From Podarcis raffonei (taxonomy: Eukaryota > Chordata > Lepidosauria > Squamata > Lacertidae), in contig NC_070614.1 of assembly GCF_027172205.1 (NCBI RefSeq), positions 38,012,001 to 38,076,000 of the forward strand: a stretch of 64,000 nt of DNA, in the 5' to 3' direction. A program made the position numbers and the translations under genes. The notes under the pieces are model-generated. The model saw only the letters and a program-made list of their open reading frames with translations, had not been told where the DNA came from and did not search any database. Shown here in pieces: positions 44,031-56,059 of the stretch. The stretch's first letter is position 1; each line of letters starts with the position of its first letter.

Positions 44031-45226
44031 GCCTGGCTATTCTCCTCCTAGGATTGGGGCATATTCAGCCCTCAATATATACACACCTGAAAATGTAAAA
44101 ATAAATAAATATGTGTGTGTGACTGTGTGTGTGTTTCTGTATCAACATTAATTTCCCCAGGGGTGTTTTTTTTAAAATGAGTGGCTTAGTTTTACACCTG
44201 TGTGTCAGTAGATATTTATCGCAGCATGTACATATGTGTTGAATGGGTGGATCTGTATGCCTGCACAGCATCTAGACACCCACCTTCTTAGACACCGATC
44301 TGCAGTCTTAGGCACACCACCAGTCTCAGCCATCTCCAGTGTTAAGACACCCCACTTCCCCTCTCTTAATGACTCTCCAGTACCTCCACTTTAAACCACT
44401 AGAATATTCTACCATGCTGTCAACCATGATTCTAATGTGGGCTTTTTCTCTTTGTCTTGTAAAAGAATACATATGGGAGGGAAACACCCAAGTGGGGGTG
44501 TGTGGAAATGGTACGTTAGAATACAGAGAATCCACAGGGAATTTCCAGGAAAGATCTGTGAGCAAACACAAGCAGGAATTGTGTCTCCTACTCATGAATT
44601 TTGCCTGCCAAATGTACTTGAATTTAAAAATCTGACGTAAAAGTATCTGTGCTCCTGCTGGCCCCTGATCATGAATTTTTCCTTCATGTGGATTTTTAAT
44701 TCTGATGTCAGGCTCTTCCTTACCTCCACCCCCACCCCGTGCTCAGAACCTCAGTTCCCAACACCCCCCTGCTGCTCTAGTCCCCTGTCACCTCACTGCT
44801 CCCACTTAGAGAACCCAGGAGTCCTGCCCTCCTTCCCTATGCTATCCCATTAGCCCCCATTCCTTTCCCTGAAGGGAGGACAGATCTCTCTCATTAAAGG
44901 CAGCTGGAATCCTGGTGCTGGACATTTTCATTCTCTCTTGTGTCTATTTTTCTCTCTCTTTCTTCCTCATTCCCTTGTTCCCTGCCAGCAAAAGTCGAGT
45001 GTCATGAATAGAGAAGGGTTCCTTTGTTCCTCTGAGCTGTTCTGCTTATCCACTGCTGCTAGAAGGACTCAGCCAAAATGCTCCCCCTTTTGTGGTATCT
45101 GTGTTTCAAACTTCCCAGCCCTAATTCTATGGTTGCAGCAGAAGCCGTGCGCTGTGGAAGAAGAAGAAGTGGGGCAGGGGGACACAAGTGGGAGAGAAAC
45201 AGGCATCTCTCAACAACCTGGAGGTA

Positions 45227-45385
45227 GCTGCATCTTAGCTCAGTGGTGGAGCATCTTCCTTGCATGCAGAAGGTCCCAGGTTCAATTGCCGCCATCTCCA
45301 GGTTAGGGCTGGGAGAGCCACTGCCAGTCAACTTGGACAACATTGAACTAGATGTGCAAATGGTTTGGCTCAGTATAAGGAAGCT
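45227..45385 (+). repeat. tRNA-derived SINE (family E), plus
   Basis: A box TTAGCTCAGTGGTGGAGCA, B box GGTTCAATTGCC, then CATCTCCAGG, and the tail GAACTAGATG...GGCTCAGTATAAGGAAGCT. Confidence 0.85.
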
Positions 45386-45499
45386 GGCGGGGGGGGGGGG
45401 GAATCCCTGGAGAAATAGCTGATCCCAGCAAAAGCTGCATCAAGGAATGAGGGTGACACCTCCATACTGTTGTGAGTTTGGGGAATTCCACATTTTTTA

Positions 45500-45900
45500 A
45501 TTAGCCAGGCAAGGGCCATAATGGCCCCTGGGTATGGGTCCTTAGTGTAATAAAGGAGGGCAAATGGGTGCCTCCCCTCACCTGGCTGGTAGTTAGGAAG
45601 AGAAAGGCAGAGTTGAGTTTGTGAGCTGGGCTAGAGGCAGGCAGAAGCCTAGAGTGAGAGCCATGCTTGATTTCTGCTTGAATCCAAGGCTGTGACGATG
45701 GGAGAAGCAAGATCTCCTGCGCTGTTAATGCTGTGAGCCCCTCCATCATAGACTCAGGTTGTATACATGTGTATATAAAACATGTACCCTAAAGACAGCC
45801 TCTGCTGTCCCTCATTCCAAGGAAACCAATCCCTGGGTAGACCCCTGGAACCTTGCACCGCTTGGAGACTAGGGTGGTGTGCAAACTATAAACAGCTGCC
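45500..45900 (+). repeat. LTR-like fossil, copy 2 (opposite to copy 1)
   Basis: Shared blocks with the 7521-8082 copy in reverse include GAGCCATGCTTGAT, GGGAGAAGCAAGA, GCTGTTAATGCTGTGAGCCC, CATTCCAAGGAAACCAA and GGTGGTGTGCAA. No internal coding region is attached. Ends are approximate. Confidence 0.5.
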
Positions 45901-47058
45901 CCAGCCTGCCAACAAAAGCTTCTGGGTTCAGTGAGTATTTGGATATAGAGACTGGACTGGAACCAAGCAAGGCTTGGTGCTAGGGAGGAGGCGATAGGCG
46001 AGTTTCACAGCTTGTAGGTTTGGGTGAAGGGAAGGGAAGCAAAGGTTGGGTTGTTCTGATTTTTTTTTAAAGTTTTTAGGGAAAAGCATTAAGATGGTAA
46101 CTTTATGTAAACATAAATTGCTCCCAACCCTGTATTGATTGGATTGCTGTTTATCCTACTCACTATTCCAAAGCAGTGGATCCAAAGTTCAAAATATATT
46201 CCAATCTCAGGTTAGGGTACGTGTATTTAGCAAACTCAAACAGCAATATGTGAATTATCTGAAAGGAACACCATCTGCACATAAAACAGATATGCTCTCC
46301 TCCCAAAACAGATGAGGAATACTTTTCTCCACTGAATAATTACTATACTGCACCAAAATTGTGCCACTTTTTATAGCATGCTGCTTCTGTTAACATGCCA
46401 AAAGAGTGGCATCTTGATTTAGGAAGTAGAGAGGTCTCCCACACCCACCCCTTTTATTCCATATGAAGAGTTAACATTAGAGTTTTGAGCATCTCTGGTA
46501 CACAAGGGCTCTGTCCCAATGCAAGGGAGTTATTTTTATTTATCCTTACCATTATTTATGGCATTTATATACCATCCTTCTTTTCATAAGAGCCCAGGTT
46601 AGGCTGGATCCCCCAAGTTCCCTTCCATCCCAAACATTTTATGAGTCAGATATCAAACAGCTACAACCATTAGGAAAGTTTTAGAGGAATAAATTTGTAG
46701 TCTGAGCCACAAGATGAGTAGAGACGGAGGTAGCTAATCACAAGGACTTCCAAGTATGATACTCTTTCAGAATCTCAGGGGGCAAAAGCGATGGAAACTC
46801 GGGAAATCAGATACCTGGATTATTTCAAAAGGACTCACTTTTATTCATATTTACCAAAGCATTATTGGCTGTTGCAAAGTTCTGGAAAGCCCCCATCTCC
46901 AATATGTTTGAAACCTGATACCAACAAATTTGGTTTTTAGCTTTAATTAAACAACGGGCTGTACATAGAACTACACATATACATAACACCTGGATTGACA
47001 ACTTCAATATATATTAGTCTGGTTTTATTACATATGCAGCTACTAAAGAACACAACCA
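45901..47058. other. Intergenic, unrecognised
   Basis: It has a short reversed LINE 3'-end phrase at about 46540-46600 (TTTATGGCATTTATATACCA). No gene is seen. Confidence 0.4.
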
Positions 47059-47066
47059 ACCACTCT

Positions 47067-47193
47067 CATGGGCGTAGTCAGAATTTTTGTGAGGGGGCAG
47101 AACCAACATGATTGGTCAGTTGGTTAATTAGTTCTATTGTTTTACTTGATGGGGGGGCAGCTGCCCCCCCCGCCTCCCTTGGCTATGCCCAGG
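47067..47193. mobile_element. hAT-like MITE, family C copy 2
   Basis: 127 bp with ends CATGGGCGTAGTCA and TGGCTATGCCCAGG. A perfect 8-bp target duplication ACCACTCT lies at 47059-47066 and 47194-47201. It shares TGATTGGTCAGTTGGTTAA-like interior with the 12527 copy. Confidence 0.92.
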
Positions 47194-48000
47194 ACCACTC
47201 TCCACACATGGATTGCTATGGCAAGATGCCTTGAGATATTTTCAAAATCTGATCATTTCACACAGAAAATAGTTTTTGCATTGAGTGGGAGTTGTGATTT
47301 CTTTGTTAGTGTTGTTTTTGTTTTGTTATGGTATATACAAAAATAAACAAAACACATATTTAAAGAACCACAGACAGCAAACTCTATAGGGCAGGGACCT
47401 ATTCTCTTTATCTTTCACATTGATATATATATAGTCATATAATAATTCAGCTATTGACTAGCAGCCTGCCATGAAATGATTTTGAAAGGAAACTGTGACC
47501 CAGAAATTACTATTTTCAATTTTCAGTGGAGGATTTTGGGGTGGAAACTGTGTCAAAAAGGAAACAGGGATCAATGAGAACAAGAAGTGGGCCATTCTAG
47601 CACTCCACAGAAAATTCCAAAGGGCAATTGCTCTCCAGGCCTGGAAGCATGGGGGGGGGGGAAGGCACCCAAAGAGATTTTGCAACTACAGTGAGTTACT
47701 GGGTAGAACAGACCTGAGTTCCAATAAAATTCCCCCAGGGTGTATGATATGGGTGAATTTTGCATGGCACCCATGCCTCCCCGATTAACTCACCTGGGTC
47801 CAAAGAAGAATGCTTGCTCCCAGGTCAGGGAAGCTGAAGGTGCGTGTGCCTTCTCCTACTGTGTGTTTTGGCTCACTCACTTGATTCACCTGGGGCTCTC
47901 CTGCAAGCACGTTGGCAAGCAATCTTGGCAAGTGGCAAGAAATCTCCCCTTCTCCCTTACTCTCTGCTGCAGCCTGAATTATATGAATCTTGGAGGACTG

Positions 48001-48150
48001 AAGGGTAGAGCTCAGCTGGTAGAGCACAAGACTCTTAATCTAAGGGCCATGGGTTACAGCCCCACGTTGGGCAAACGACTCCTGCATTGCAGGGTGTTGG
48101 ACTAGATTACCCTTGTGGTCTCTTCCAGTTTTCCAGTTCTACGAATGATG
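48001..48150 (+). repeat. tRNA-Lys(CUU)-derived SINE
   Basis: The head AGGGTAGAGCTCAGCTGGTAGAGCA...GACTCTTAATCTAAGGG...CCCCACGTTGGGC follows tRNA-Lys with a CTT anticodon loop. Next comes TGCATTGCAGGGTGTTGGACTAGATTACCC, a CR1-like tail. The acceptor stem and TTCGA (here GTTACAG) are degraded, so it is a SINE and not a working tRNA gene. Confidence 0.8.
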
Positions 48151-48355
48151 TGTGTGCATGCATGTGGGGAGGGGAGGGTTGCACTTCAAGAGTCTTTGCT
48201 GTCTTCTTGATCCTTAGGGGGCAGGTGCTGAATCACATTACAAATGGCAGGTGGGAAGAGCTTAGAACAGTTTTGTGTCTGTAGTGCTGGGTGCGTTGTA
48301 AAAAGGGACGGTGCAATTCTCTTGGGCAGAGCCAGGGAAGCGGATGGTTTGGAGG

Positions 48356-48486
48356 AAAGTCCACAGCTCAGTGGTGGAGCAGTGCAGAATGTCCCACGTT
48401 CAATCTCTGGCATTTCCATAGAGGGAAATACTGGGAAAGACTTCTGCCGGATTCTGAAACCCTGGAGAGTCAACGGCAGTCAGGAC
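48356..48486 (+). repeat. tRNA-derived SINE (family E), plus, partial
   Basis: CACAGCTCAGTGGTGGAGCA, B box ACGTTCAATCTCTGGCATTTCC, then GAAACCCTGGAGAGTC and GGCAGTCAGGAC. The tail is missing. Confidence 0.75.
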
Positions 48487-49838
48487 TAAGACATGTTCCT
48501 TGCAACCCACCATGAGTCTTTGAAATATGGCGGGCTATAAATCCACTTAAATGACAGCAGGGCTTCCCCACCTTCCAACTGTTACCGCCAAAAGATCCAA
48601 CACCAAACAGGATTCTTTTGCTCCCTCCCCAACTTGGACTAAACCTGCCTTTGTTCTCAAATGGCTTCCCCGCTCTCCGTGGCTCCTGCACTTCCTCTTC
48701 TACTCCGCCCCATCCCTCCCGCCGCGCTCCCCAGGCTGCCAACGGAGAACCAAGTGGCAGGTGGGGACCTGGCCCGTGCAGCGCCCTCTAACGACGCCCG
48801 GCCTGTACTACCACAGCCATTGATTCATTTATTTGACTTCACTTCTTCTCCCACCAGCGGCTGTGTGACAAGCTCTCCCCTGCTTGGCTTCTCATAGCCC
48901 TGTGGTGTCTCTCTCCATCCTGCGTGACGCTACAGGGACAGAACCAAAAAACCTGTTCTTACTGCCTACCTTTTGGTAACACGGGAGCGGGATGCACGAT
49001 CTTTTTCACTCCCTTCCTCTGCTTTTTAAAAATGCCTTCTCCAGTCTCCATCCATCCTAAGCATCTCTCTACAGTCTTCATGGCAGGGTGGATGGCAGCC
49101 AAAGGAAGACTGGCATGATCCCTCTCTACTCCGCCCCCCCTTCCACTCTTCTGCAACCCGGCTGGCTCGCCTTCTGATCGATGCTAAGCAATGGGCAAGC
49201 TATATTTGCATACATCCCAATGATCAACCATATGCAAATGGTGTGGTCTTTTTACCTCCTCCCCCCCCGCGAGGTCGCCTCTTTCTTTCTCGCTCTGGGT
49301 TAGTTCGCACCTCTAATGCTGTGGGCACGTTGGGAAGGCAGAGGGAGGGAGGGAGGGATTTTTGCAGGCAAGTAAGCGGAGACTGTCAAACTTCACCTTT
49401 CTCTCTGCGTTGCATTTCCGCCTCGACCTCCTCGCGTGGCCGTGGGAGACAGACCACATCTCCCACGCAGAGGGGGCGAGCCCCCTCCCCGGGTGTGGGT
49501 TCCCCCCCTCAACAACACCCCTTGATTTCCCCCTGATCCCGGCCTCTGCCAAGAAGACCCAGGGCTCCCAGCCTCACTTCAGTCGGAGGAGCCAGGTTGG
49601 TGCGTGCCGGCCCTCTCTCTTTTTTCGCGCGCGCGTGGATGTGTGCGCGCCCCCCTTACTTTTGAGAAGGGATCCGGGGAAGCCAGGGATCCGATCCAGC
49701 TCCCCGCACCCCCCCCCCACCAGCGCCTAGGACTGCAGCGCTGTGCTTCGCCTGCTCTGCCTCGCTTTGCAACCTGCCTCTGCCGTGGTGCTGGTGGGGA
49801 CGTGGTGTTGGTGCGGAATGCTAATGACCCTCTCTGGC

Positions 49839-49881
49839 GTGTGTGTGTGTGTGTATGTGTGTCTGCGTGTGTGTATCTTTG
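49839..49881. repeat. (TG)n microsatellite, interrupted
   Basis: GT repeats with TATGTGTGTCTGCG interruptions inside the CpG-rich block. A second pure (TG)11 is at 50949-50970. Confidence 0.85.
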
Positions 49882-50445
49882 CCTTGCGCGAGAGAGGGGA
49901 AAAGAACAGACGACGTGGTCTGGTCTGCGTTAAAGGAATAAAAATATATCAGCGCCCGCTCGCCCCCCCTTCTCCTCCTCCTCCTCCCCATGCGCTTCTC
50001 TTCACCTCCCCCTTTTTTCTCTTTTGCACCGCCGCGTGTTTTTTAGAAAGGTGACCCGGGGAAGGGGGTGGTGGTGGGAAAGGAAAGGAAAAATCGCGGG
50101 GGGGGGGGCGTTGAAATAAATAAATAACTCAACTCTCCGAGCGATGCGGAGATTTCTAGGCTCAGGGCCTCGGGGAAAGGCAGCCTGCGAGGGAAGAAGG
50201 GAGACTTGGGCTTCTTTCGCGCGAGCCCTCCCGGCCCAGGCGACCCTCCGCCCGCTCGCCCACCCGCCTCCCCGGCGCCGGTTTCTCTGCTTTAACTTTG
50301 GGATGCAACATGTGTAGCGCGGAAGCTGCAACAACCTTGAACGGAGACAGACGCGGAGAGGGCGCGGGGGGGGGGGCGCGGAGGGAAAGGAAGGCAAGGG
50401 GGGGCGCCTGAGCGGTGAATGAAGATCGGGAAGAAATTTTTGGAA

Positions 50446-50473
50446 GGGAAGGGAAAAGCGGGGAGGGTGGGGG
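50446..50473 (+). promoter_or_regulatory. G-quadruplex motif
   Basis: Runs GGG, GGG, GGGG, GGG and GGGGG with loops of 1-6 bases fit the canonical four-run pattern. It would lie in the 5' UTR if the exon ending at 50757 starts upstream of it. Confidence 0.5.
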
Positions 50474-50501
50474 AAAGATAAGAGGACGAGGTGGGGGGAG
50501 G

Positions 50502-50603
50502 ATGCTGCTGCTGCTGCTGCTGTTGCTGCTACTGCTGCCGCCGCTCCTGTGGCTGGTTGGATTTAGCGCTCGTTTGATTCCCCGCAGGAGGAAAGGAGAT
50601 TAA
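50502..50603 (+). other. Upstream ORF with poly-leucine leader
   Basis: ATG followed by a CTG run. It encodes 33 residues: a long Leu/Pro hydrophobic stretch, WLVGFSARL, then RRRKGD and a stop. It looks like a signal peptide but ends before the donor at 50758. Most likely an upstream ORF or chance CTG-repeat translation. Confidence 0.4.
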
Positions 50604-50757
50604 AGCGAGGGGGAAATGGGGATGATAAATAAAATCATTTTTTTGCAAAAACGAGAGGAGGAAAAAACCTCTTTTTTTCTCTCCAGACGCGGAGAAATTT
50701 TTGCACCCCTTCCATTCACCTCTGGCTTATTCTGTCCTCGGGAGTTGTCATGAAAAG

Positions 50758-50763
50758 GTAAGA
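50758..50763 (+). other. Splice donor candidate, GRIN2D 5' exon
   Basis: GTAAGA after ATGAAAAG, close to the full donor consensus, at the right edge of the CpG-rich block. The next plus-strand exon is not found in this window. Confidence 0.5.
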
Positions 50764-51225
50764 GCGGCTCCCTTTATTTATTTACTTAAGACACCCCCCC
50801 GTCCGTCCGTCCGTCCCCCCCCCAATGCCGAGACAAACGTCCGTCCGGGTGTTGTTGTGCAGGGTCACGGGCAGAGGGATTGGGGGCTTGGAGGAGGGAG
50901 GAGGGGGCTTCTCTGGCACCTCCCCCCCAGCACCTTTCTCTCTCTCTCGTGTGTGTGTGTGTGTGTGTGTCTAAAGAAAAGTGATGGGGGGAGCTTGAAC
51001 TGCCCCTCTCCATCATTTGGATGATCTCGAAACACGTCGGACTAATGTGCAAGCTGTCCCTAGTTGGAGAGAAAAGCCCGCACCCCCTTGATTTAGGATT
51101 TTGCCCTTTTCCGTGGGGGGGGGGCGATACCAAGGTTTGACTTCAGACTTCTAACAGCATCCTTTCTCTCTAACACTCCCCCCCCCGACTGGGTTGCAGG
51201 AAAAATAATAGTGAGTGACACCCCC

Positions 51226-51228
<3 letters not shown>

Positions 51229-51294
<66 letters not shown>

Positions 51295-51300
51295 TGTGTG
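51229..51300. repeat. Compound microsatellite (TC)n(TG)n
   Basis: About 24 TC units run straight into about 12 TG units, followed by TACACGCTCGCGCGCG. It is the longest dinucleotide array in the window. Confidence 0.95.
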
Positions 51301-52219
51301 TACACGCTCGCGCGCGATTTGTTTGTGGCATTAATCACCCCGACTGCAAGAGTATGAGATGCAAAAAAGAAAGAAAGGATTTTTGTTGTTGTTGTTTAAA
51401 AAACCTTCCTTCTTATTATTCTGAATTAATTCCAACCTATGCAACTGCAAAAGAATATCAGAGAGACAAGAGGCGTACAGACTTGATTGCAGCGTCTGGC
51501 TTTTCTTAGCAGTCTGTATTTTTTTTTTTAAGAGAGAGAGAGAGGGGGAGAAAAGAAAAGAAAGCCAATTGAAGGGCATCTACCTTTTTTCCCGTTGAGA
51601 TACAAAAAGAAAAGCCAGGAAAGCGGGGACCGGGGGGGGGGATCCCTTCTTCCCCCTTAGAGCGGAGTCTTTTTCTGGTTGTATTGAACGGCTTCCGTTA
51701 AAGCGGCGTAAGGGAAGGGGGGGGGGAATCTAGCAGGATCGGGTCCCGCGTTCCCATGGGAGAGCGGAAGGGTCTGGAGGGGCGAGTGGGAGGAAGGCTC
51801 CCCAGGGACCCTCTGGGAGCGGAGCCTAGGCAGTCGGAGCGGATAGGAGCCAGGAGACTTTGGCAGGAGAAGAGCGCCTAGTGGTTAGTGGGCCCGGGCA
51901 GTACTAACGAGGAGCATAAAGGGGTGCGGTGGGAAAGAGAGCCAAGGCTCCTGGGTCTTCTAGGAGGAGCGCGGGGCTGAGAGCAGGAGGGAGCCCAAAG
52001 CAGGAGGGAGCCACTCGATCCTTCAGGAAGGGAGTGGATCGCAGTGGTTCAAGTGAGGCAAGGAGCCAGACATCTTCAGATTTCCACTGGGGGCTGGAGG
52101 ACTGGAGCAACAGAGCCCCACCCCCCAAAAGGATTCTCCCACAAAGGGGAGGGGCGCTGGAGAACCTGGGGTGGGTGGGCGACAGTGTGTGAACATTGCA
52201 GGGTTGTGCCCATTCCCCG

Positions 52220-52255
<36 letters not shown>

Positions 52256-55200
52256 CGTCTGGGTCCTAGACGCCAGCGATGCCACGCGCCCTCTGAAATT
52301 GGGTTTGGAGGTGTGAGAAGAGCCAGAGTCAGGCCCCCGCTTGGGTCTGCCAGAGGATCTCGCTGGGTGTGAGCTGCAGGACAAAAGGAAGCCCAGCCTG
52401 GCCTGCCTGGATCAGAAGCTAGTGAGGTGAGAGCGGGGTTGAAAAGCCTGGTGGAGCCGGGGAGGGAAAGGAGACTTTTCCCCAGCGCGGTTTGGTCAAT
52501 GAATGATCATGGAGGGACCACACCTCTCTTCATCATCATCATCAGCAGCAGCAGCAGGAAGGCAGCAGAGGGAATCTTAAGATGGCAGTTTGCAAGCCCA
52601 GGGACGTGTGAATGGAGGGGTCCCAAGCCAGACCATGCCAAGGAAGGGGCTGCCTGAAGACGCTTAGGAGGTATTCAGGTTCCCCACCGGGTGGCAGGCT
52701 GGCTCTTACAGAGGTAACTCTCCCTCGCAAAGTGGGGCGGGGAGGGGGGCGTTGATCGGAGGTTTGCCTAAACTGGCCTCTTAATAAGGGTTTTGACAGG
52801 TAGGATGGGAGTTAAAGAGGATTTTATTTGTGAGCGGGTGGAAAGGCTGGGATGTCGAGACAGAGAGTGATTTATCTACCAGTCATTAAAAGAAAGGAAA
52901 AATCTGCCATTTGAACGCCAGGGCTGAAGCACAGCAGAATCCTTTCTGAGTCTGCACTCTGCCCAAAATGAGTTGGGAATGGATGTATCCAAGATCTAGC
53001 AGCGGGGGGGGGGGGGGGGAGAGAACCCAGGCATCCTGGTTGGCTCAGGCCCCTCCTTCTCCCAAAATGACAGAGGGGGCTGGTTTCCTAATTCTAACCC
53101 TGGATGCAGAGGACTGGGTTCCCCCCGCCTTCCCCCTTCTCAACCCAGAAGCCTCCTCCTACACCACCCCAAGAGTCCAGATAAGGAGCACACTTCCTTC
53201 CCCATCCTTCCTTGGCTCCATGTGCCTGAGGAAGAAGACATCTCTTGGCCTGCCACATCTGCCTTCCTCCCCAGCATGCATGTGTGCACGTGGATACATG
53301 CACAGCAGTGGCTCCATGCTTCCCATGCACTCATGGGCCCAAGGAGGAGGTAGGTGGCTTTGCTGGGCGCCAGTCAGTCACTGACTGACTGAATAGTGGA
53401 CTGGGAACTGGGAAGGACACAGAGGTAAGAGAGAGGAACAGAAGGGGGGTGTTGATAACCAGGCCCCTGAACTCCTTCGGAAAAGGTTTGGTCATTAAGA
53501 ATTGGATGCGGAGGGGGGGCGAGTGGGTGAGAGGTATACTTTTTGTGATGCCTCTCTTTAAAAGGCATGGTTTGGCTAAAATGGGAGGAGTCAGGAGGTG
53601 GGGCTTGTCCATTTTATTAAGGCCCTCTACCCTTACCCCCATAGTTCAAGCACGGTGCCCTCTCTCCCACGTATGTTGGCATCTGGGCAACTCTTTTCAT
53701 ACGTAAGGTCTCATGCCAGCCCATGGGAACAGCTATCTAACAGAAATAGCGGCAAGGTGTGAGTGTGAAAAGGAATTGAAGGGAAAGAAAAGAGGGGGCC
53801 AGGGAATTTAGGGAGTTGCCTGGCGAAAGGCCACAGATCCCTTCTTTTTAAGAGGAGGCTTGCGATTCAGCATGCAAAGCACTTGCACCACCTATGATCC
53901 CTCAACAAGACAGAGGGGCAGAGGCTTGCCTGGAGAACGTGGGCCACATTCTCATGACCACTTGCATGCCAAGCAAAGGGTGAGGCAGTAGGTGAAGAAG
54001 GTAATGTCCACAGGGTGCTGTTTAATAGAGAGGAGCAAGGCAAGAGGTGCTGTACCACAGGAAGAAAGGTGGGAACCATTACAGGACCTTTGGCGCTTGA
54101 GTAAAGAAATCCTGTCTTGTTTTTGTGTGTGTTCCATTCAGTATTCCCTTTTCTCTGTCCTGCTGCCTCCTGCTAGGTTCAGGACATCCTTCTCTAAAAA
54201 GCTCTCCTCACACTTCATGCACAGTCCTTGAAATACCTATGGAACTCATTGTCACCGGACAATGCAAATAGGTAGGGATTCAAAGTGGGTTTTTGTTTTT
54301 GAAAGGAAGGGAATCCTTAGAGAGAATAATGGAGAATGGGGTAACACTGATAGCAGCCAGCAAAGATGGGTGCAGGAACCAGCCTCTTGCGGAAGATGAC
54401 TGTGAAGCTGAATGCAAGGCAGAGGATAACATCACTTTGTAATTACTACTGTGATTTCCTCAGGAAACAATGTTTTCCGTGTGGGGAGGTGGGGGCGGAA
54501 TCCCTAAGGTGATGCTGGCTTTTCCGAAAGGATGTGTGAGCTCCGGCTTTTCTCATCCTTTTCTCAGCCCAGTTTCTTTTGCAGGTGGGTGTTTTGCTAC
54601 AACCTGCAGGCTAGCTGGACCACTATTCATCTTTTGTGCAATCTTGGGGGCAGTCTGTGGCTGCCGGTCACAAAGATGTTTCTGCCCCCTTTTTCCCTAG
54701 GATTGGAAATGGGGCCACACAGTGGGCTCCGCAGCTGTGGGGGCTGAAGCGCTATTTTCCTTGCCGGATTCTGGAGACTAGATTAAGATGGATCATTGGT
54801 ATGGCCCAGTCTGATGGTGACTATGACCTTTGAGTGTGTGCATCTTTGTCTATGAGTATCTGCGCTTGGGACCCCACATCGTTGGGTGTGTAGTATCTGA
54901 GCGTGTGCTTCTTTTCATGTGTCTATGTGGGCTTTTCACACCTGGAGTCTGGCCGTTCACATGTGAGATTGCTAGCATTTTACAAAGCAGGTGTGTCCTT
55001 GGCTGTATCAGTGGCTGTTTCTGCCTTTCCGATTGTGCATGTGTGTCAATGATCCTCTTTGCTGCTGTTTCGGGTGCATCAAAGGCTGCCTCTCTTTACT
55101 GATCACTGTACTGGGGTGTGTGTGTGTTAAATCTCACCTGCTGTGTGAACCTGTATCAGAGGCTGCCTCTCCCTTTTGTGCACATGGCTTGTTCTCTCCT

Positions 55201-55627
55201 CTCTGACTGTGCGTGTGGATCAGTGGCTGCCTCTGCCCTCTGACTGTCTGCTTTGCCGATTGCCTCCTCTCTTGATTGTGTGTTGCTTGGGTGACTCTTC
55301 TGGCATGGGTATAGCTCGGTATCAATAACTGTCTCTCTTCAGGTTGTGTGCGCGCGTGGCTGTTTTAGTGCATCAAAGCAAATCCCCCCCTTTCCTGACT
55401 GCCAGCATTATTTAGCATGCAGGGGTTGGCCACAGTTCAACCTCAACGCCCCCCCTCACCCCCGCCGCCTTTCCAGCTCAGCCATCAATTCACTCAATGG
55501 ACTTGGACCAATAAGTCTCAGCCATTCTCAACATGGCAATATTAGTCATCTACCTCCAGAGGATGGACTAGGTAAGAATGGTTAAGCACATTTGCCCTCT
55601 TGGTCTGCCGTGGATGGTATTACAAGC
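51301..55627. other. Repeat-poor probable GRIN2D intron
   Basis: GC-rich at first, grading to ordinary composition, with long G or C runs (e.g. about 53004-53019). Few transposons are visible. I see no exon with conserved protein sequence. Confidence 0.45.
52220..52252. repeat. (CA)n microsatellite
   Basis: Sixteen AC units, uninterrupted. Confidence 0.95.
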
Positions 55628-55790
55628 AAATGAAGCTGTATTATACTGAGCCAGACCACTGGTCCACTTTGCCCATTTGTTTACCCTGACCAGCAACAGT
55701 TCTCCAGCCTTACCGGGAGATACCAGGGATTGAACCTGCAACCTCCTGCATGGAAAGCAGGTGCTCTGCCACTGAGCTACGGCCTTTCCC
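55628..55790 (-). repeat. tRNA-derived SINE (family E), minus
   Basis: The plus strand reads ATACTGAGCCAGACCACTGG...CCACTGAGCTACGGCC, with B box complement GGATTGAACCTGCAACC. It is nearly full length. Confidence 0.85.
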
Positions 55791-56059
55791 CTCTCCATCC
55801 TTGGGTCAAGGCAACTGTCTCTGCTGCTTGAGAAAGAGACCACATGTGTGGTCTCTCCCTCCAAGCACACAATCGGAATGGCTTCCTCTCTCCTCCTGCC
55901 ACTTGTAGATTTTTCTCACCGGTTGTGCCTTTTCTCCCTTGAAGAGGCGTTGGCTGCTAGAAGAGCCTCCTAGCAACAGATTAGCTGGTTTGGGTGTGGT
56001 CAGTGAGAGATGCTGAGGCACACGACTAACTGTGCTGCACAGATTTAGTGCCCAGAATG

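Larger units (their letters stand above)
49240..50760 (+). promoter_or_regulatory. CpG-rich block, probable GRIN2D promoter and 5' exon
   Basis: The most CpG-dense stretch of the window, with many GCGC and CCGCC runs. It lies on the expected side of KDELR1 for GRIN2D, which follows it on the plus strand in human. A strong donor AAAAG|GTAAGAG marks a likely exon end at 50757. No GluN2D protein sequence is seen here or up to 64000, so the coding exons must lie further right. The assignment rests on synteny, base composition and one splice site. Confidence 0.55.

Noticed and set aside
48001-48074. Functional tRNA-Lys gene
   Set aside because: The acceptor stem does not pair well, the T loop is altered, and a SINE tail follows.
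50502-50603. True GluN2D signal peptide
   Set aside because: The frame stops before the donor and the known mature N-terminus does not follow, so it is listed only as an upstream ORF.
51093-51338. Arg-Glu and His-Thr repeat peptides
   Set aside because: They are simple translation of the (TC)n(TG)n array.
51904-52384. Cys-Val repeat peptides
   Set aside because: They come from the (CA)n microsatellite and neighbouring GC-rich DNA.
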